From: Viola odorata | Taxonomy: Eukaryota > Streptophyta > Magnoliopsida > Malpighiales > Violaceae | NCBI GenBank assembly: GCA_963691705.1 | Contig: OY829542.1 | Span: 19,330,579-19,394,578 of the forward strand | Reading direction: 5' to 3' | DNA: 64,000 bases | In this document: positions 34,465-46,736 of the stretch, in pieces | Layout of the letters: each line of letters begins with the position of its first letter | How positions within the stretch are numbered: position 1 is the first letter of the stretch | Program-made: the position numbers and the translations under genes | The notes under the pieces: generated by a model | Databases searched by the model: none | Told to the model about the DNA's origin: nothing | The model's input: only the letters and a program-made list of their open reading frames with translations

Positions 34465-35685
34465 ACAGCTTGTTGGATTGGTTTTGGCAAGAGGTATGAA
34501 GATGAAGGGAGTGAGAGGAGCAGATTCCACAACCTGCTTAGTGAGACACAAGCTCTGTTCACCGGATTCTGTTTCTCTGATTTTTTTTCCTTTCATGGGC
34601 TGGGTTGATAAATTGACCGGATTGGAGGCCCGTTTAGAAAAGAACTTTAAGGAATTAGACCGGCTTTATCAAGAATTGATTGATGAGCACCTTCATCCCG
34701 AGAGGTCTACACCTGCAAATCAAGAAGATATTATCGATGTGTTGATTCGATTGAAATAGGAACGCTCGCTTGCAATTGATATCACTTGGGATCACATCAA
34801 AGCAGTACTCATGGTAAGATATTTTTATTTCTTTGTTTATTTCAAAGTTCAACTTTTTTTTCAAAGAATAAAAAAGAAAAGAAATCGTGACAAGAATTTC
34901 GTTTGATAAAGTAGACATGAATTGTTTTGTTTGCTTTCATGAAACCCGATTTATTTGACTTGTGTATATAAATTATACCCACAAGAATATGGGATTGAAG
35001 ATTTTTTTTTCAATAATGCTAGAGATATTTTAAAAATTTGTCACTTATACTTTATGAAAAATTGTTTTTGTATAACATATTTGTAGCGGGCTCTGACACA
35101 AGTGCAGCTACTGTGGTTTGGACTATGACCGCTCTAATGAAAACCCCAAAAGCGATGAAGAAAGTGCAAGATGAAGTCAGGAATGTGGTTGGTCACGAGC
35201 AAAACTTTGTGAATGAGGACCAACTTGATAAATTGCCATATCTAAAGGCGGTAGTGAAAGAATCGTTGAGGATGGATCCAGTTTCTCCATTTTTAGTCCC
35301 AAGAGAAACAATTCGTAATTGCGACATAAATGGATACCATATACCAGCTAAAACCCTAGTTTTTGTGAATGCATATGCAATCGGAAGAAACCCGGAAGCG
35401 TGGGAGAATGCAGAAGAGTTCTATCCCGATAGATTTATGGGAAGTTCGATCGATTTTCGAGGACAGGATTATGAGTTGATCCCGTTCGGTGCGGGTCGAA
35501 GAAGTTGCCCAGGGATTAGTTTGGGAGTTGTTGTGGTGGAGCTTGCACTTGCCAATCTTGTTCACAATTTTAATTGGGAAATGCCAACTGGGTCAAAAGT
35601 GGAAGATATAGATATGGAAGTGATACCAGGTATAACTATGCACAAGAAGAATCCTCTTTGCCTTGTGCCCAAGAAGTATATATGA
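34465..35685 (+). pseudogene. Cytochrome P450 fragment (CYP83-like), 5'-truncated
   Basis: Lacks the first roughly 190 residues and starts within exon 1 at IGFGKRYEDEGSERSRF-like text. Exon 1 remainder ends at 34813 (ATG|GTAAGA). Exon 2, 35074-35685, is fully open (203 codons) with AGSDTS, KESLR, PDRF and PFGAGRRSCPG intact. Lesions: a 1-bp insertion in a T-run at about 34581-34588; GAG to TAG at 34757-34759; and loss of the intron acceptor, where TGTATAAC stands where paralogues have TTACAGAAC. A LINE fragment lies just upstream. The clean exon 2 suggests recent inactivation or a gene-conversion source. Confidence 0.92.
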
Positions 35686-37127
35686 TAGAGTAGATATTAA
35701 TGAAAGTTTTTTCATGTATCAATGTATTTCTACTCCGTCCGTCTTCAAATAAATAACTTTCTAACCACTTTTTCTTATCCTTGAAAAATGTCATTTTCAT
35801 CATTTCTAATATATTTAAGAATCAAAATTAGTATTGATTGAACGTAGTTAATAAAACGATTGAGAGCAATTTGCTAGAAACACATCAAAAATAGTTATTA
35901 ATCATTATCTTAATTGTTGTGAAAATAGGTTGGGAGTATTAGTTTAGCAAAGTTACGTTTCAATATTATTCCCTCTGTCTCAAATTAAATAACTTATTTG
36001 ATATTTTACACATACCAAGTAAATTATTTTTTGTACTTTTTAAGTTTATATTTGATACTAATACTCAAATTATTATTTTAATTTACCTATTTTATTACTT
36101 ACACTAATTATCCCTCCTCAATAATAATACATAAGTTAGTAATGTTAGATAAAAAATCTCCTAAAAAATAGTAAACGTTATTTAATATTAGACAAATAAA
36201 ATCTTCGTAACTGTCATTTAATTTGAGATGAATAGAGTGTTGTTTATAATGGAAAAGGACTGAGATGTCATACATGTCAACATTAGGACGGACAAGTCAC
36301 TTGTTAATTCCTAATTAATTGATTCAATAAATAGATAGTCTTACCTAATGATAAAAAAATTAAAATTCAGTAATTATAGTGATGAAAATAAAATTAAACT
36401 TCATTTGTATACTCACTCAACTCATTTGTAAATCAAATTACAATAAAATGAAAATAAAAATTGTGATAATCCACGGGAAGCGCAAGCTAATACCTTAACT
36501 TTAAATAAAAAATCACATGAATTTAGTAGGTTTTTAACAATAATATGAGTAATTTATACCACTTCTGGTCATTTTACAATTTCATAACACTTTCAAAAAT
36601 ATTAAAGTCAAAGACTTTTACAAACAACGCAATGCATAACAACGCACCAACCGTGAAGCCAAAAATATAATAATATTACAAAAAACCTATCTGTCATAAT
36701 ATATATTTACCATAAATTAAAAAATATATAAATCTAACAATAAGAAGTTAAATTCATTAGAAAAAATAAAATAGAATTCAATACATTAACTAATTATTTC
36801 TCTACAAATTATTTATAAATGATAACAAATATACTTCAAGTTTACATTCACACAACAACCTCATGTTTTAAAACAACATATATAAACTATAATAATCTAA
36901 AGGAAATTTATTTTGATTAAAAAATTCATGAAACCCCTTTGCCAAACAACATACTTATAATGAAAAATAACAATTTTATAATCCGCGAAACACGCGGGCT
37001 AATACCTTGTTTAACATTATTTTTCTCGCCTTTAAAAAAACATGATTTCTCTCTAAACAATAAGGAAGATGATCACTGATGGTACGTATATGTAACCCAT
37101 TGGTATGTAATTTTACCTTAACAATTA
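35686..37127. other. Intergenic, Stowaway-like relics
   Basis: A Stowaway-like unit at about 35969-36241 starts TTCCCTCTGTCTCAAATTAA; the complement ATTTAATTTGAGATGAATAGAG stands at its right end. A lone TACTCCGTCCGTC scrap lies at 35740. The remainder is AT-rich with no gene. Confidence 0.55.
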
Positions 37128-37737
37128 CTCCCTCTGTCAGTATATAATAGACTCGAGGGAGTGAATCACATAGATTAAGGTCGTTGACGCGTTGTCAGCA
37201 GTGGCCCGGTTTATGTCGGTGGGCTTCACCAATAAACAATCATTTTTAACCTTCTTCTTCCTTCGTTCTTTATTTTCTCTCTGCTTCTTCTCTTTCCTCC
37301 ATTTTTCTCCCAAAATTCTCATCAAATGCAAACCCTAACCCACCAAAATATAAGATTGAAATTTTGAATTAATCCGAAATTGAAAATGCTTCTCATCAAA
37401 ATAAACACCCTCCAAGCTTGTTTTCTTTTTCCTTTGAGAACGGAGGAGGAGAGTTTAGAAAGAGAGAAGGAGAAGATGGAGAAGATGGAGAATAAAGGTG
37501 TCAGAGACAACTGAAACCCTCTTTTCTATGTCCCCCAAAAATTTCAAATCTCGCCTTTTGATTTTTTCGTTTCCCTTTTTTGCCTCGATATGACGCGATG
37601 CTTGAGCACAAAACGACTGGTCATCTAAGGGCCTTTTTGTCTAAACACAAAGTTAACGGACACAGTTGCCAATGACGTCAATTAAAGAAGAACAACAAAA
37701 TTAGCCAAAAACGTCCATTATATACGGACAGAGCGAG
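37128..37737. mobile_element. Stowaway/mariner-type element, 610 bp
   Basis: Ends CTCCCTCTGTCAGTATATAA and TTATATACGGACAGAGCGAG are inverted repeats, with TA on both sides (37126-37127 and 37738-37739). The interior has a TC-rich block and no transposase. Longer than a typical Stowaway MITE. Confidence 0.75.
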
Positions 37738-39192
37738 TACTAAATTAACATTGATAATTGAGAATTGATTATTTATCAGGGAAAAAAACTCAGTTTGTTT
37801 TAGAGTGGTGAATAACTTTTCTTTTCTTTTCTTTTTGCCGGAACAAAGCGGTACAGAAATGCAACTGCTAATATTTTACCAATATAACTTATATATTTCA
37901 ATATTTTAATTAAAATAAAATAACATACTGTTCATCTCAATTTTGGTATAAGATAAAAAAGCATACTGTTGGACAAAATTGACAACATTGGTATAGAATG
38001 ATGAAAGATGTAACAAATATATATGGTAGAATTCATTATACTAAAGAAAATTAAAGAAATTAATGAGATTAAAAAAAATTATTGAAGAAAAGTAAAGACA
38101 TGTTTACTTGGGAGGTTTTTCTGAAAAATTTCCTAATTTTCAAAAAACCGCAGAAGAAAAAGAAATTTGTGTTTATCTTTAATAGTTTTCCATTCAGATA
38201 ATGTAAAAAAAAATTTAGGCTGCGCTTCACAACGCAAAAATTTTCAATTCTGTTTCACAGCTACAATACGTTTTCTGTTTTACAAAATGCATTTTTCAGC
38301 CTTAGAAAACTCGAAATCGCATTCACCTAACAACTATTTCTTACTTTTTTGAATAACAAAATCTACTATTTTTGTTAAATCAATTTTATTTTAATTAAAA
38401 AACAATGCTAATGTTTTTTTTAAAAAAAAATAATAAACTAAATAGTAGTCTATTTTAAGTTTGTTAAAGATCAAATATAAATATGCTAAATATATTCATG
38501 TCTAAATTAAAAAGCACAAGCCATTTTGGGGGAAAAAATTTGAATTTTTTTTGACAATTTTCCAAAAGTTTGAAATTTTTTCAAAATCTGTTTCACAGCA
38601 AATTTTTCAGTTTTGCAATTTCAAAACAGATTTTCAGAATTAACACTACAAGTTTAGAAAATTTTGCAAACGCCATATTTGAAGTTTTGCAATTGCAAAA
38701 CGGTTTTTCAGAATTAACACTACATGTTTAGAAAAAATGAAAAAAATCCAACAAAAATTTAAAAAATCCAAAAAAATCTGTAAAAATTCCAAAAAAATGT
38801 ATAAAGTCCAAAAAAAATTGAAAATTCACAAAAAAAGTAATCTAAAAATCAAGAAAAATATTTAAAAATTCTGAAAAATATTTAAAAACTCAAAAAATAA
38901 TTATCTTGAATTATTTGGACATTAAATTATTTGTTCAAAAAAATTGTAGAAATCCAAAAGAAAATTAATTAATCAAAAAATTCCAAAAAAATTGTAAAAT
39001 TCAGAAATTAATCTAAAAATCCAAAATTGGAATTAAAAATTAAATATAAATATAATATTTTCGTTCATGAAAATAAAATACATATAAAATAGTCTTGAAT
39101 TATTTATTCATGACATGAATACTACAAATTTAAACATTCAAAACATACTTAATTTAACTTGTTACTTCTTCATATTCTAACAATTATTATAA

Positions 39193-40391
39193 GGGCAAAT
39201 AGCATAAAGCACCCCTATACTAAGCGCGAAAACCAGAAACCGACCTTCAAAACGTCCATTACACCTCCCCTGAGCTACGTTGACCGTGCAAAGTGTGGGC
39301 TCCGTCCACTTTGACTAACAGATCCGTCAATGTGACTGCCTACAACAAGTTTCCTTTTCTTTTCTTTTTTCCTTCCCGGTTGCACCTTCTTTTTCATTTT
39401 TTTTTCTTTTCTTTTCTTCTCCTCAAATAAATTCTTTCCTTTATTTAATTTAAACCATTTATACAAAACCACATCCTTCATCATCTTCATTTTCTTTTTT
39501 TAATTTTCTCAAATAATCAATTGTTACTCAAATTTTAAATTCATACCCAATTCTTAAATCCATCTCTATTTCACCATCGTTCATCTCTATTTCACAATTC
39601 TTAAATTATTCTGAAAATTCTGGAAAAATATTTATAGAAATTTATTTATAGTTTAGTCCCCAGAGTTATGAAGATGGTGAAGTTTAGTCCTAAAATTTAG
39701 CGATTGAAGTTTAGTCTACCAACCACATCACCGAACCACCAACCACTCCACCGATCTGCGCACCACGAACCACATCACCGATTTGCGCACCACCAGCGAC
39801 CATTACAACCACATCACATCCACCAAAACGACAAGATCTGACAAAACGGGACAGACAAGATCTGAACGCGATCTACCAACTTCACATAAGCATTATTGCA
39901 ACACACAAAGAAAATAAGCAAAAAAAACCTTTCCATCTCCAGATCTTGGGTTTTTATTCTTTTATTTTTTGCAAAGAAAAATAATGAACTGTAGCAAGCA
40001 GCAGCTGGCGGCGGAGGCGTAATGGACGGAGAGAAAAAATGAGAGTTTAATGGTTCGGAGAGAAAAAATGAGTGAGGGAGAGGGAGAGGGAGATGGTTGC
40101 TTGGCAGAGGATATTCCCATATGGCCAAATTAAAGAAAGGAAAGAATTTATTTTAGGAGAAGAGAAGAAAAGAAAAAAAATGAAAAAGAAGGTGCAACCG
40201 GGAAGGAAAAAAGATAAGAAAAGGAAACTTGTTGTAGGCAGTCACATTGACGGATCTGATAGTCAAAGTGGACGGAGCCCACATTTTGCACGGTCAACGT
40301 AGCTCAGGGGAGGTGTAATGGACGTTATGAAGGTCAGGGGGTGGTTTCTGGTTTTAGCGTTTAGTACAGGGGTACTTTATGCTATTGCCCC
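39193..40391. mobile_element. Mutator-type non-autonomous element with long TIRs
   Basis: 1199 bp. Left end GGGCAAATAGCATAAAGCAC, right end GTACTTTATGCTATTGCCCC. The inverted repeats extend about 260 bp (39193-39450 and 40135-40391), including the GTGACTGCCTACAACAAG/CTTGTTGTAGGCAGTCAC block. A perfect 9-bp TSD, TTATTATAA, stands at 39184-39192 and 40392-40400. Long TIRs and a 9-bp TSD indicate the Mutator superfamily. The minus-strand frames inside are not transposase-like. Confidence 0.88.
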
Positions 40392-40400
40392 TTATTATAA

Positions 40401-40933
40401 TTAGTCCATAATTGATCTGCAATATCTTCTCTCACCGCATTCATTAGTTGTTGTTGGGATATATCCACTTGAATACCTTCTTGCGTCACAGTAGCTTCGT
40501 TCTCGTTTAAATTCTGCTGACCTTTTGTACCATGTTCTGCGAATAGTCGATCAGCTCTATGACATAATACACTCAATCCCATTGCCACACCCTCTTCCAA
40601 ACTAGTTGCACGTGAGTTTTGTAAGTTCAACCCTCTCAACCTGTCACATAAGTTCAGAAACACATGTGGCCTCATACGAAAACTGTCGTAGCATCTAATT
40701 GGATTTCCTAGTAAAACTTCAATAATATACGCTCTACTGGTGAGCATAGATGTGCGGCAAGGTATTCTATTATTGAAACTATTTTCACTTTCCATTAACG
40801 TATGGATGAACATAGCATCCTCGAGTTCGTCATCATCATCATCATCAGTAAAACTATCACTACTTGAATTAATAACAGAAGTATTAGAACAACTTTGAAA
40901 ATATTGGGACATTTCACCTGCACTGTTAAACAA
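40401..40933 (-). pseudogene. PIF/Harbinger transposase-like protein, internally deleted
   Basis: A 183-codon minus-strand frame starts at 40933; its last few codons (down to 40382) derive from the inserted Mutator-type element. The N-terminal part has an acidic tract (DDDDDDELED) and the segment FRMRPHVFLNLCDRLRGLNL. This is typical of the helix-turn-helix region of plant PIF/Harbinger (ALP1/HARBI1-like) transposases. The text then jumps to a C-terminal tail, SVREDIADQLW-like (here AVREDIADQLWTNYN). The whole DDE catalytic domain is missing, yet the frame stays open across the join. It cannot be an active transposase. A domesticated short protein is conceivable but unsupported. Confidence 0.7.
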
Positions 40934-41369
40934 TTATGTTGTATTAGTTATACCAATTACAAAATTAGCTAAATTGACATGTTAATAATAAAATTAATTG
41001 ACAATAATACTTAACATAAATGTCATAGAATTGTGCCGGCATACATAACAACCAAGTCATAAACATTTTAAAACAACTTCCAAAGAAAACTCATAAAATA
41101 AGTCTACAGAATTTTTACAATTTTTTGGAAAAAGATTTTTAGATTAATTTTTTTTTTAGAATTACATTTTTTTTTGGTGAGTTTTTACATTTTTTTGGAT
41201 TTTTAGATTAATTTTTTTTTGTGAGTTTTTACATTTTTTTGGAATTTTAGATTAATTAAATATTTTTTTGAAATTTTTACATATTGTTTCTGGATTTTTA
41301 GGTTAATTAATTTTTAATAGAAATTTTACATTTTTTTTAGAATTTTTGTATTTTTTCTAATTTTTTTAA

Positions 41370-41530
41370 TTAAAGTCAATAGTCAACACTAACGGTCTGT
41401 TAGTTTGACTAACAAATAAACTACACTTTTGTCGTTGACCCTTCGTACATGGGAGGTTGAATAGTATTTTTAAAAGCCAAGAGAGGTTTCTATTTTTCGC
41501 GTTAGTACAGGGGGCCTTTTTACTGTATGG
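41370..41530. mobile_element. Second, diverged Mutator-type terminus
   Basis: TTTCTATTTTTCGCGTTAGT followed by ACAGGGGGCC mirrors the right TIR of the element at 39193-40391 (TTTCTGGTTTTAGCGTTTAG, ACAGGGGTAC). GACCGTTAGTGTTGAC-like text lies inside. The other end of this relative was not found. Confidence 0.5.
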
Positions 41531-42620
41531 TATATCGAATTATCGACCGAACTAATGTTAATGTTTGTAATTCCAATGTTCCAAGATTATATTTTTACTT
41601 ATTTAGTATTTATTAAACTATTATTTGTATGTAATTCGATATTACCGTAATACCGTACCGAAATTATTAAGAGTATTGGTTAATTAATTTTCCAGTAAAT
41701 ATTGACCTAATTTTATTCATATGAATTTAATTAGAAGTATTGATTAATTAAAACAATTGGAACATTGGAATCAATCTACTATGATTAATTTTAAATAAAT
41801 ATCAAAAAAGGTGTATCTTTAGCCATATTTATTCTTATTTGTGTAGGATGTATGACGTTATTTGTTTTAAATCGAGTTTGTATTTATTTCATAATGTAAC
41901 TTTCGATAATAACATGATCAAAAATGTTATTCATTACAATGTTAAACATTGAATTTTACTTGTATGATTTTAATTAGGAGTATTAGTTAGTTTAATATTA
42001 ATTATGAAGTATTTTTAGCACAATTTGTATCAATTTACATAAATTATAATGGTAGATATCTAAAATAACATCGTTTTTTTTTAGATTAACAATATGAATT
42101 TATTGAATTAGAGTAAAAAAAAAATTGAAAAAAATTTGCAAAATTTTGACTGTGAAATAGATTTTGCAAAATTTTCAGAAAATGTTGTGTTACCTTTTAT
42201 ATTTCTAATTTAAAAAAGAATATTGGAGATGCTCAAAATTGTGTTTTGTAAAATTTCTAACTTTTTCTTCTCTAATCTGAAAACACGCGTCTCCAAAATT
42301 TCCAATAGAGACTTTAATGATTTTTTTTTAAACCCACATTTGCCCTTCTTCTTCTCCTCCTCACGCTTGGCTGCGCTTCTTCTCCTCTGCTATCTTCTTC
42401 ATTTCTTCACTTCTTCCTCCCAGCGCCGAGAGATGGTCGTGTTGGTGGTGGCTGCCGGCGGCGGGAGGGAGGTGGGTGTTGATTTCTCTCTCTATTCTTG
42501 CAGCTCTGGAGGTTTTGATTTCTCACACTCACCGCAACCTCCCAAACTCTCAACAGGGTATTGTTCCTTTCTCAGATTCCAAGCTTACCCATGTGTTCTT
42601 CTTCTTCTTTGTTTTGAGAT

Positions 42621-42762
42621 TTGAGTAATGCTAAACAGCACATCGAGATAACACACTAGGACAATCATGCCAATCAATGATTGTGCCACTCAATCGAGAA
42701 TTACAAAAATATCATTAATTAGTCTGGTGTGCTATCTCGGTGTGCTGTTTAGCATTATTCAA
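42621..42762. mobile_element. MITE with 37-bp inverted ends
   Basis: 142 bp bounded by TTGAGTAATGCTAAACAGCA and its complement TGCTGTTTAGCATTATTCAA. The inverted repeats run about 37 bp with few mismatches. GAGAT flanks both sides (42616-42620, 42763-42767). Superfamily not assigned. Confidence 0.75.
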
Positions 42763-43643
42763 GAGATTTATATGGGTTCTTGATATTTGGCGTTGTGGAT
42801 TCTGTTCTTCTGCCTGATCAGTCACATAAGGGTTGTTATGATTTGTGTTCCGCACCTTAATGGGCATGTAATTAGGTAATTGAAATGGGATTGTAGTGGA
42901 ATAAGAAAAACCATAGCTTTCTTTGTCTTAAAACTGATTTTTTGATGGATAAATATTGTTGCAATGACAAGATAAGAAATTAGGGTGGTGAGTCTTGTGT
43001 AAGTAGGTTGCTAATGTTGTTCCTTGTTTCGTTGTTGTTTATACTTAGACGTATGAATCCGGGACCCTCTTTTCTTTGAGGTTGAGAAAACTGCGGGATG
43101 ACCGGGCAATGCTTATTAAGAGGGTTGGCAGTAAACTATTCCTTGTAATTGAAGAATATGGATTACAAGTTACTAGCAGTGGGAGCCAATTCTCAGATTG
43201 AAGTAAGTTGCTCATTTGTTTTCTTTTATGAATGAACAAAGTGAGGCCCTTTTTTCGTTTCTTTGCTGCATTTTGTATGAAATATCTTTCTTGAATTTCA
43301 TGCATTCTTCCCTGCTGTGTAGATTAAAGCTTTGTTTGCAAAATGATGTCCACTTTGCTACCTACAATTTTAGAATTGCCGTGGGAATAGTAAAATTACT
43401 TTTTGGGTAAATTGTGATTTTTAAACATGTTTTTATTGTTGTCTTCAGATGGGATCGTTTGCTGAAAATGGATCATTGCATACGTTCAAAGATGAGAGCC
43501 TCTTTAGCCCGGGTAGAGGAACTCAAAAGATGCAACCTAGTCATATAGCTGAAGAGGGACTTGTATGAAGATTTGAAGAGAGAATGATTGGAGATGATGG
43601 TAATGTTAAAGAAGGTGAAGTGGGTTTTGGTGCTCTTCTGTAG

Positions 43644-43739
43644 GTGATTGAATATGTCCAGTTTTTACAAGAAAAGGTGCAAAAGTGTGAGGGCTCATAC
43701 ACGGGGTGGAGTCATGATTCTGCAAAGTTGATGCCGTGG
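43644..43739 (+). pseudogene. BIM-like bHLH exon relic
   Basis: A 96-bp open exon bounded by TGTAG|GTG and CCGTGG|GTAGG encodes [20 protein letters not shown] followed by [12 protein letters not shown]. This is the end of helix 2 plus the conserved extension of BIM (BES1-interacting Myc-like) bHLH proteins, brassinosteroid-signalling factors. The upstream basic region and helix 1 are not found. The preceding frame from 43447 (MGSFAENGSLHTFKDE) has stops. Region 42223-43440 is leader-like with CT-rich text but no recognisable coding exon. A stranded gene piece. Confidence 0.75.
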
Positions 43740-44399
43740 GTAGGATTATGATCTGTTTGTGCATTGAACTTGGCTGTTATGATGCTTGATTTGGTAAATA
43801 GGTACATTGCAATATGGATGAACTATTTCACAAACTATCTGTTTGAACAGCCTAAAGTGCATCATCTTCTATTCTGTAATTTTACTTAAATGAGGAATAG
43901 AGTCATCCAAAAGAATCTAATGCTGACTCCTATAATCAAGAAAATGGAAATTATGTCCACTTGGTGTCTTGTGATTTTGATCCTACTTGCGGATGCATTC
44001 ATAGAGTATGGTGCTATCACTTATCAACGAATGCTGTGATTTATGAGGAATAAACATGACATTTTCTTATAGTTTTCATTTTTCAAAAAAATAGAAAATA
44101 GTTATCAAGTTACATTTTCTTATGGTAACACATTTTCTAGTTTTTAAAATTTATAACTTTTTAATAAATAGTAAATATTTTATAATTAAAATACTAATTA
44201 ATATGACTAAACATTTTTAAAATATATATATAAATAAATTATATTTTATCATCTAATTTCAAGTTTCACATATGATTAAATATCAATTCACTTAAAAGCT
44301 TATCTTCGTTTCATATATGAAATTTTATCCTTCTTCAATCATTAAGCCTAAAAGAATATCCTTGAATTGTTAATTTAATACAAAAATATTCTCAAACTT

Positions 44400-46630
44400 A
44401 AGTGAGTATGTACACTTAATCATAACGTTATTAACAAAAAAATTATACATGACATACATGCAACGATAGTATATGTTGATAGATTGTAATAAACAAAGAA
44501 GGAAGAAGAATACCACATTAAAAAGAGAAGTAAATGATGTAATGATTTATAAGTACAAGTGAACATTAAATCTCCAAGATGGGCTATATTTATATATTGG
44601 GCACTTGAGCTAAAAATTAATTATTTTTTTGCTAAACCCTAATTTATTAATGAAAGTTAATGAGTAATTAATAAAAAAATATATAAAATTAATTCATATT
44701 ATATATAAATATGATCAGTCTAAATATCATTTTAATGTGTATATGTAATACAACCTATTTAGTTTGAAACGTAATAAGTAATTAATAAACAAAATCTATA
44801 AAACTAATATATACTACATATATATATTGTATATGTAGTACTACCTATTTAGTTTGAAAGTTAATGAGTAATTAAGGACTATTAATTATATAATATAAGT
44901 AATTTTCTCATTATTGTTTGTATATTGTTAATTTCAAAATTAGTTAATTAATAAGGTACTTAATTGCTATCTCTTAATTGTATAAGTTATTCAACATTTT
45001 TTTTAAAATATACATTAATATATTCTAAATATAAAAATTATTATAAAATGACATGGAAATTTAATTTCTGACCGAATGTGTCGTCGAAAATCCTAAACCC
45101 CAAACCTTAAGCCCTAAAACTACATAGTGACAGACATAGTCGTTGTTAGAGGTGTCAATTGGACCCGGGACCCGAAAACCCAGACCCGGGCCCGGGGTTT
45201 CGGGTCGGGACTGGGTCCAATTTTTGGACCCAGACCCAGTCCCGACCAGAATATTGTCGGGTCTCACCGAGTCAGGCCCAACGGGTCTTGGGTTTGACCC
45301 AAGACCCCGCAAAAATCCTAAAAAACCGATGATTTCCTTCTTCGTTCTTCTCCCTTCAACCCCAAATCCGTCACTACCTATCACCAATTCACCCAAATCC
45401 GTCACCACCATCACAAATCCATCACCAATTCACCCAAATCCGTCACTGCCCATCACCAATTCACTCAAATCCGTCACCATTATCACAAACCCACCACAAA
45501 TCCATCACCAACACCAGCCACACAAACCCACACAACCACCGAACCCTCCGTCTCCACCAACCGTCGCGGGCGTGGCCAGGCTGCGGAGGGAAGAAAAGAA
45601 AAAAAAAGAAAAACGGAGCAGAAGAGAAGAAAGAAAAAGAAAAAGAAAAAGAAAAAGAAAAGAAATAAGAAAAGAGAGGAAAAAAAAAAGAACGTAGCAG
45701 GGGAGAATAGGGAAAGAGAAAAAAATAGAAAGGAAACAAAGAAAAGAAGAAAAGAAAAGGAAGGAAAGAATTGTTCCGGAAAGAAGAAAAAGGAGAGAGG
45801 AGGTAAGAAAGAGTCCCAAAGTTGGGTCCTGGTCTGGACTAGAGACCCGGACAACTTTGTCGGGCCGGGACCGAGTCCCAAATTTGGGCCCGTTTTTGGT
45901 TGGGACCGGGTCTGGTCCCGACCGCTTGTCTTCGGGTCTAGTCGGGTACGGACCCGTAAACCCAAATTGACACCCCTAGCCGTTGCAAATGGTTTTCAAC
46001 GGAAAGGCCATTGCAAATGGAAATATGTTTCGACGGACAAAGTTGTTGAAAAATATTTTTCCTTGTTCAACGACCATTCAGTCACAAAAGAAGAAAGATT
46101 TTCGACGGAGACCCATCAAAAATGTTTTTTGACGGTGTCCTCCATTGAAACCAAAGAGGTTCATTGAGGGCCTTTTTCCTCGAAATTATTGCTTTCCTAT
46201 CGACGGTCTTTCGGTCGAAAACTTATCATGTTTGCGACGAGTATAGCAATCGAAACATTTTCAATGAGCTTTTCCCTCGAAAATATTTCGCGCTTATTTG
46301 GGGCATGAATAATTTTTCGTTAGCGCCCAAATATTTCGAAGGAGTATAGCGGTCGAAACGTTTTGATAGAATTTTCCCTCAAAAACGTTTCACGCTAATT
46401 TTGGGCGTTAATATTTTTTGGTCAGCACCCAAATATTTCGAGTGACCCTCCGTCGAAACACGTTATCGACGGAAATGACCATCAATATGAGGTCATTTTT
46501 GTTAAAAACACTAGAGTAGTTTTTTTTATTTATTAAAAAAAAATAGTTAGCCGTCGTAATGCTTTCGATAAATTCCGACGGAGTGTGTCCGTCGGAATAA
46601 CGTTGTCGATGATCGCCAGTTTTTTTAGTG
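44400..46630 (+). mobile_element. CACTA-like element, copy 2
   Basis: Aligns with copy 1 (6963-11366) from TACACTTAATCATAACRTTA (about 44410) to the right end, CGCCAGTTTTTTTAGTG at 46630, the complement of a CACTA terminus. It shares the CGACGG/CCGTCG subterminal array (45980-46600) and the same AT-rich left part. Instead of the LINE it carries a hAT at 45147-45978. No transposase. The left end is uncertain; similarity may begin near 44260. Confidence 0.65.
45147..45978. mobile_element. hAT-type element inside CACTA copy 2
   Basis: 832 bp with inverted ends TAGAGGTGTCAATTGG and CCAAATTGACACCCCTA. It is flanked by GTCGTTGT (45139-45146) and GCCGTTGC (45979-45986), an 8-bp TSD differing at two C/T sites. 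Subterminal GGGACCCGGGTCC-type palindromic words lie at both sides. The centre has a 200-bp purine run (45590-45800). Overlapping minus-strand phenylalanine/serine frames are composition artefacts. Confidence 0.75.
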
Positions 46631-46736
46631 GTTGATGCTTGAAAGTATTGATATATTATAGTACAAAGATATTAGGGTCATTTTTACTATTATGCTAGTT
46701 GGATTTTTGCTATAATTAAGTCCGTTCAAAATTTGA

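Larger units (their letters stand above)
38100..42195 (-). mobile_element. PIF/Harbinger-type derivative with nested Mutator element
   Basis: A remnant PIF/Harbinger transposase (40382-40933) lies between AT-rich arms that mirror each other. Imperfect CCAAAAAAATTGTAAAATTC-type repeats occur at 38750-39010, and their complements at 41090-41380. TTTCAAAATCTGTTTCACAG occurs near 38580 and its counterpart near 42150. The exact ends are not resolved. A Mutator-type element is inserted at 39193-40391. Confidence 0.45.

Noticed and set aside
42223..42624. 133-codon plus-strand ORF
   Set aside because: Low-complexity, Ser/Leu/Phe-rich; no family resemblance and no splice link to the BIM-like exon.
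45143..45965. Overlapping ORFs rich in Lys/Arg on plus and Phe/Ser on minus
   Set aside because: Products of a purine tract inside a hAT element.
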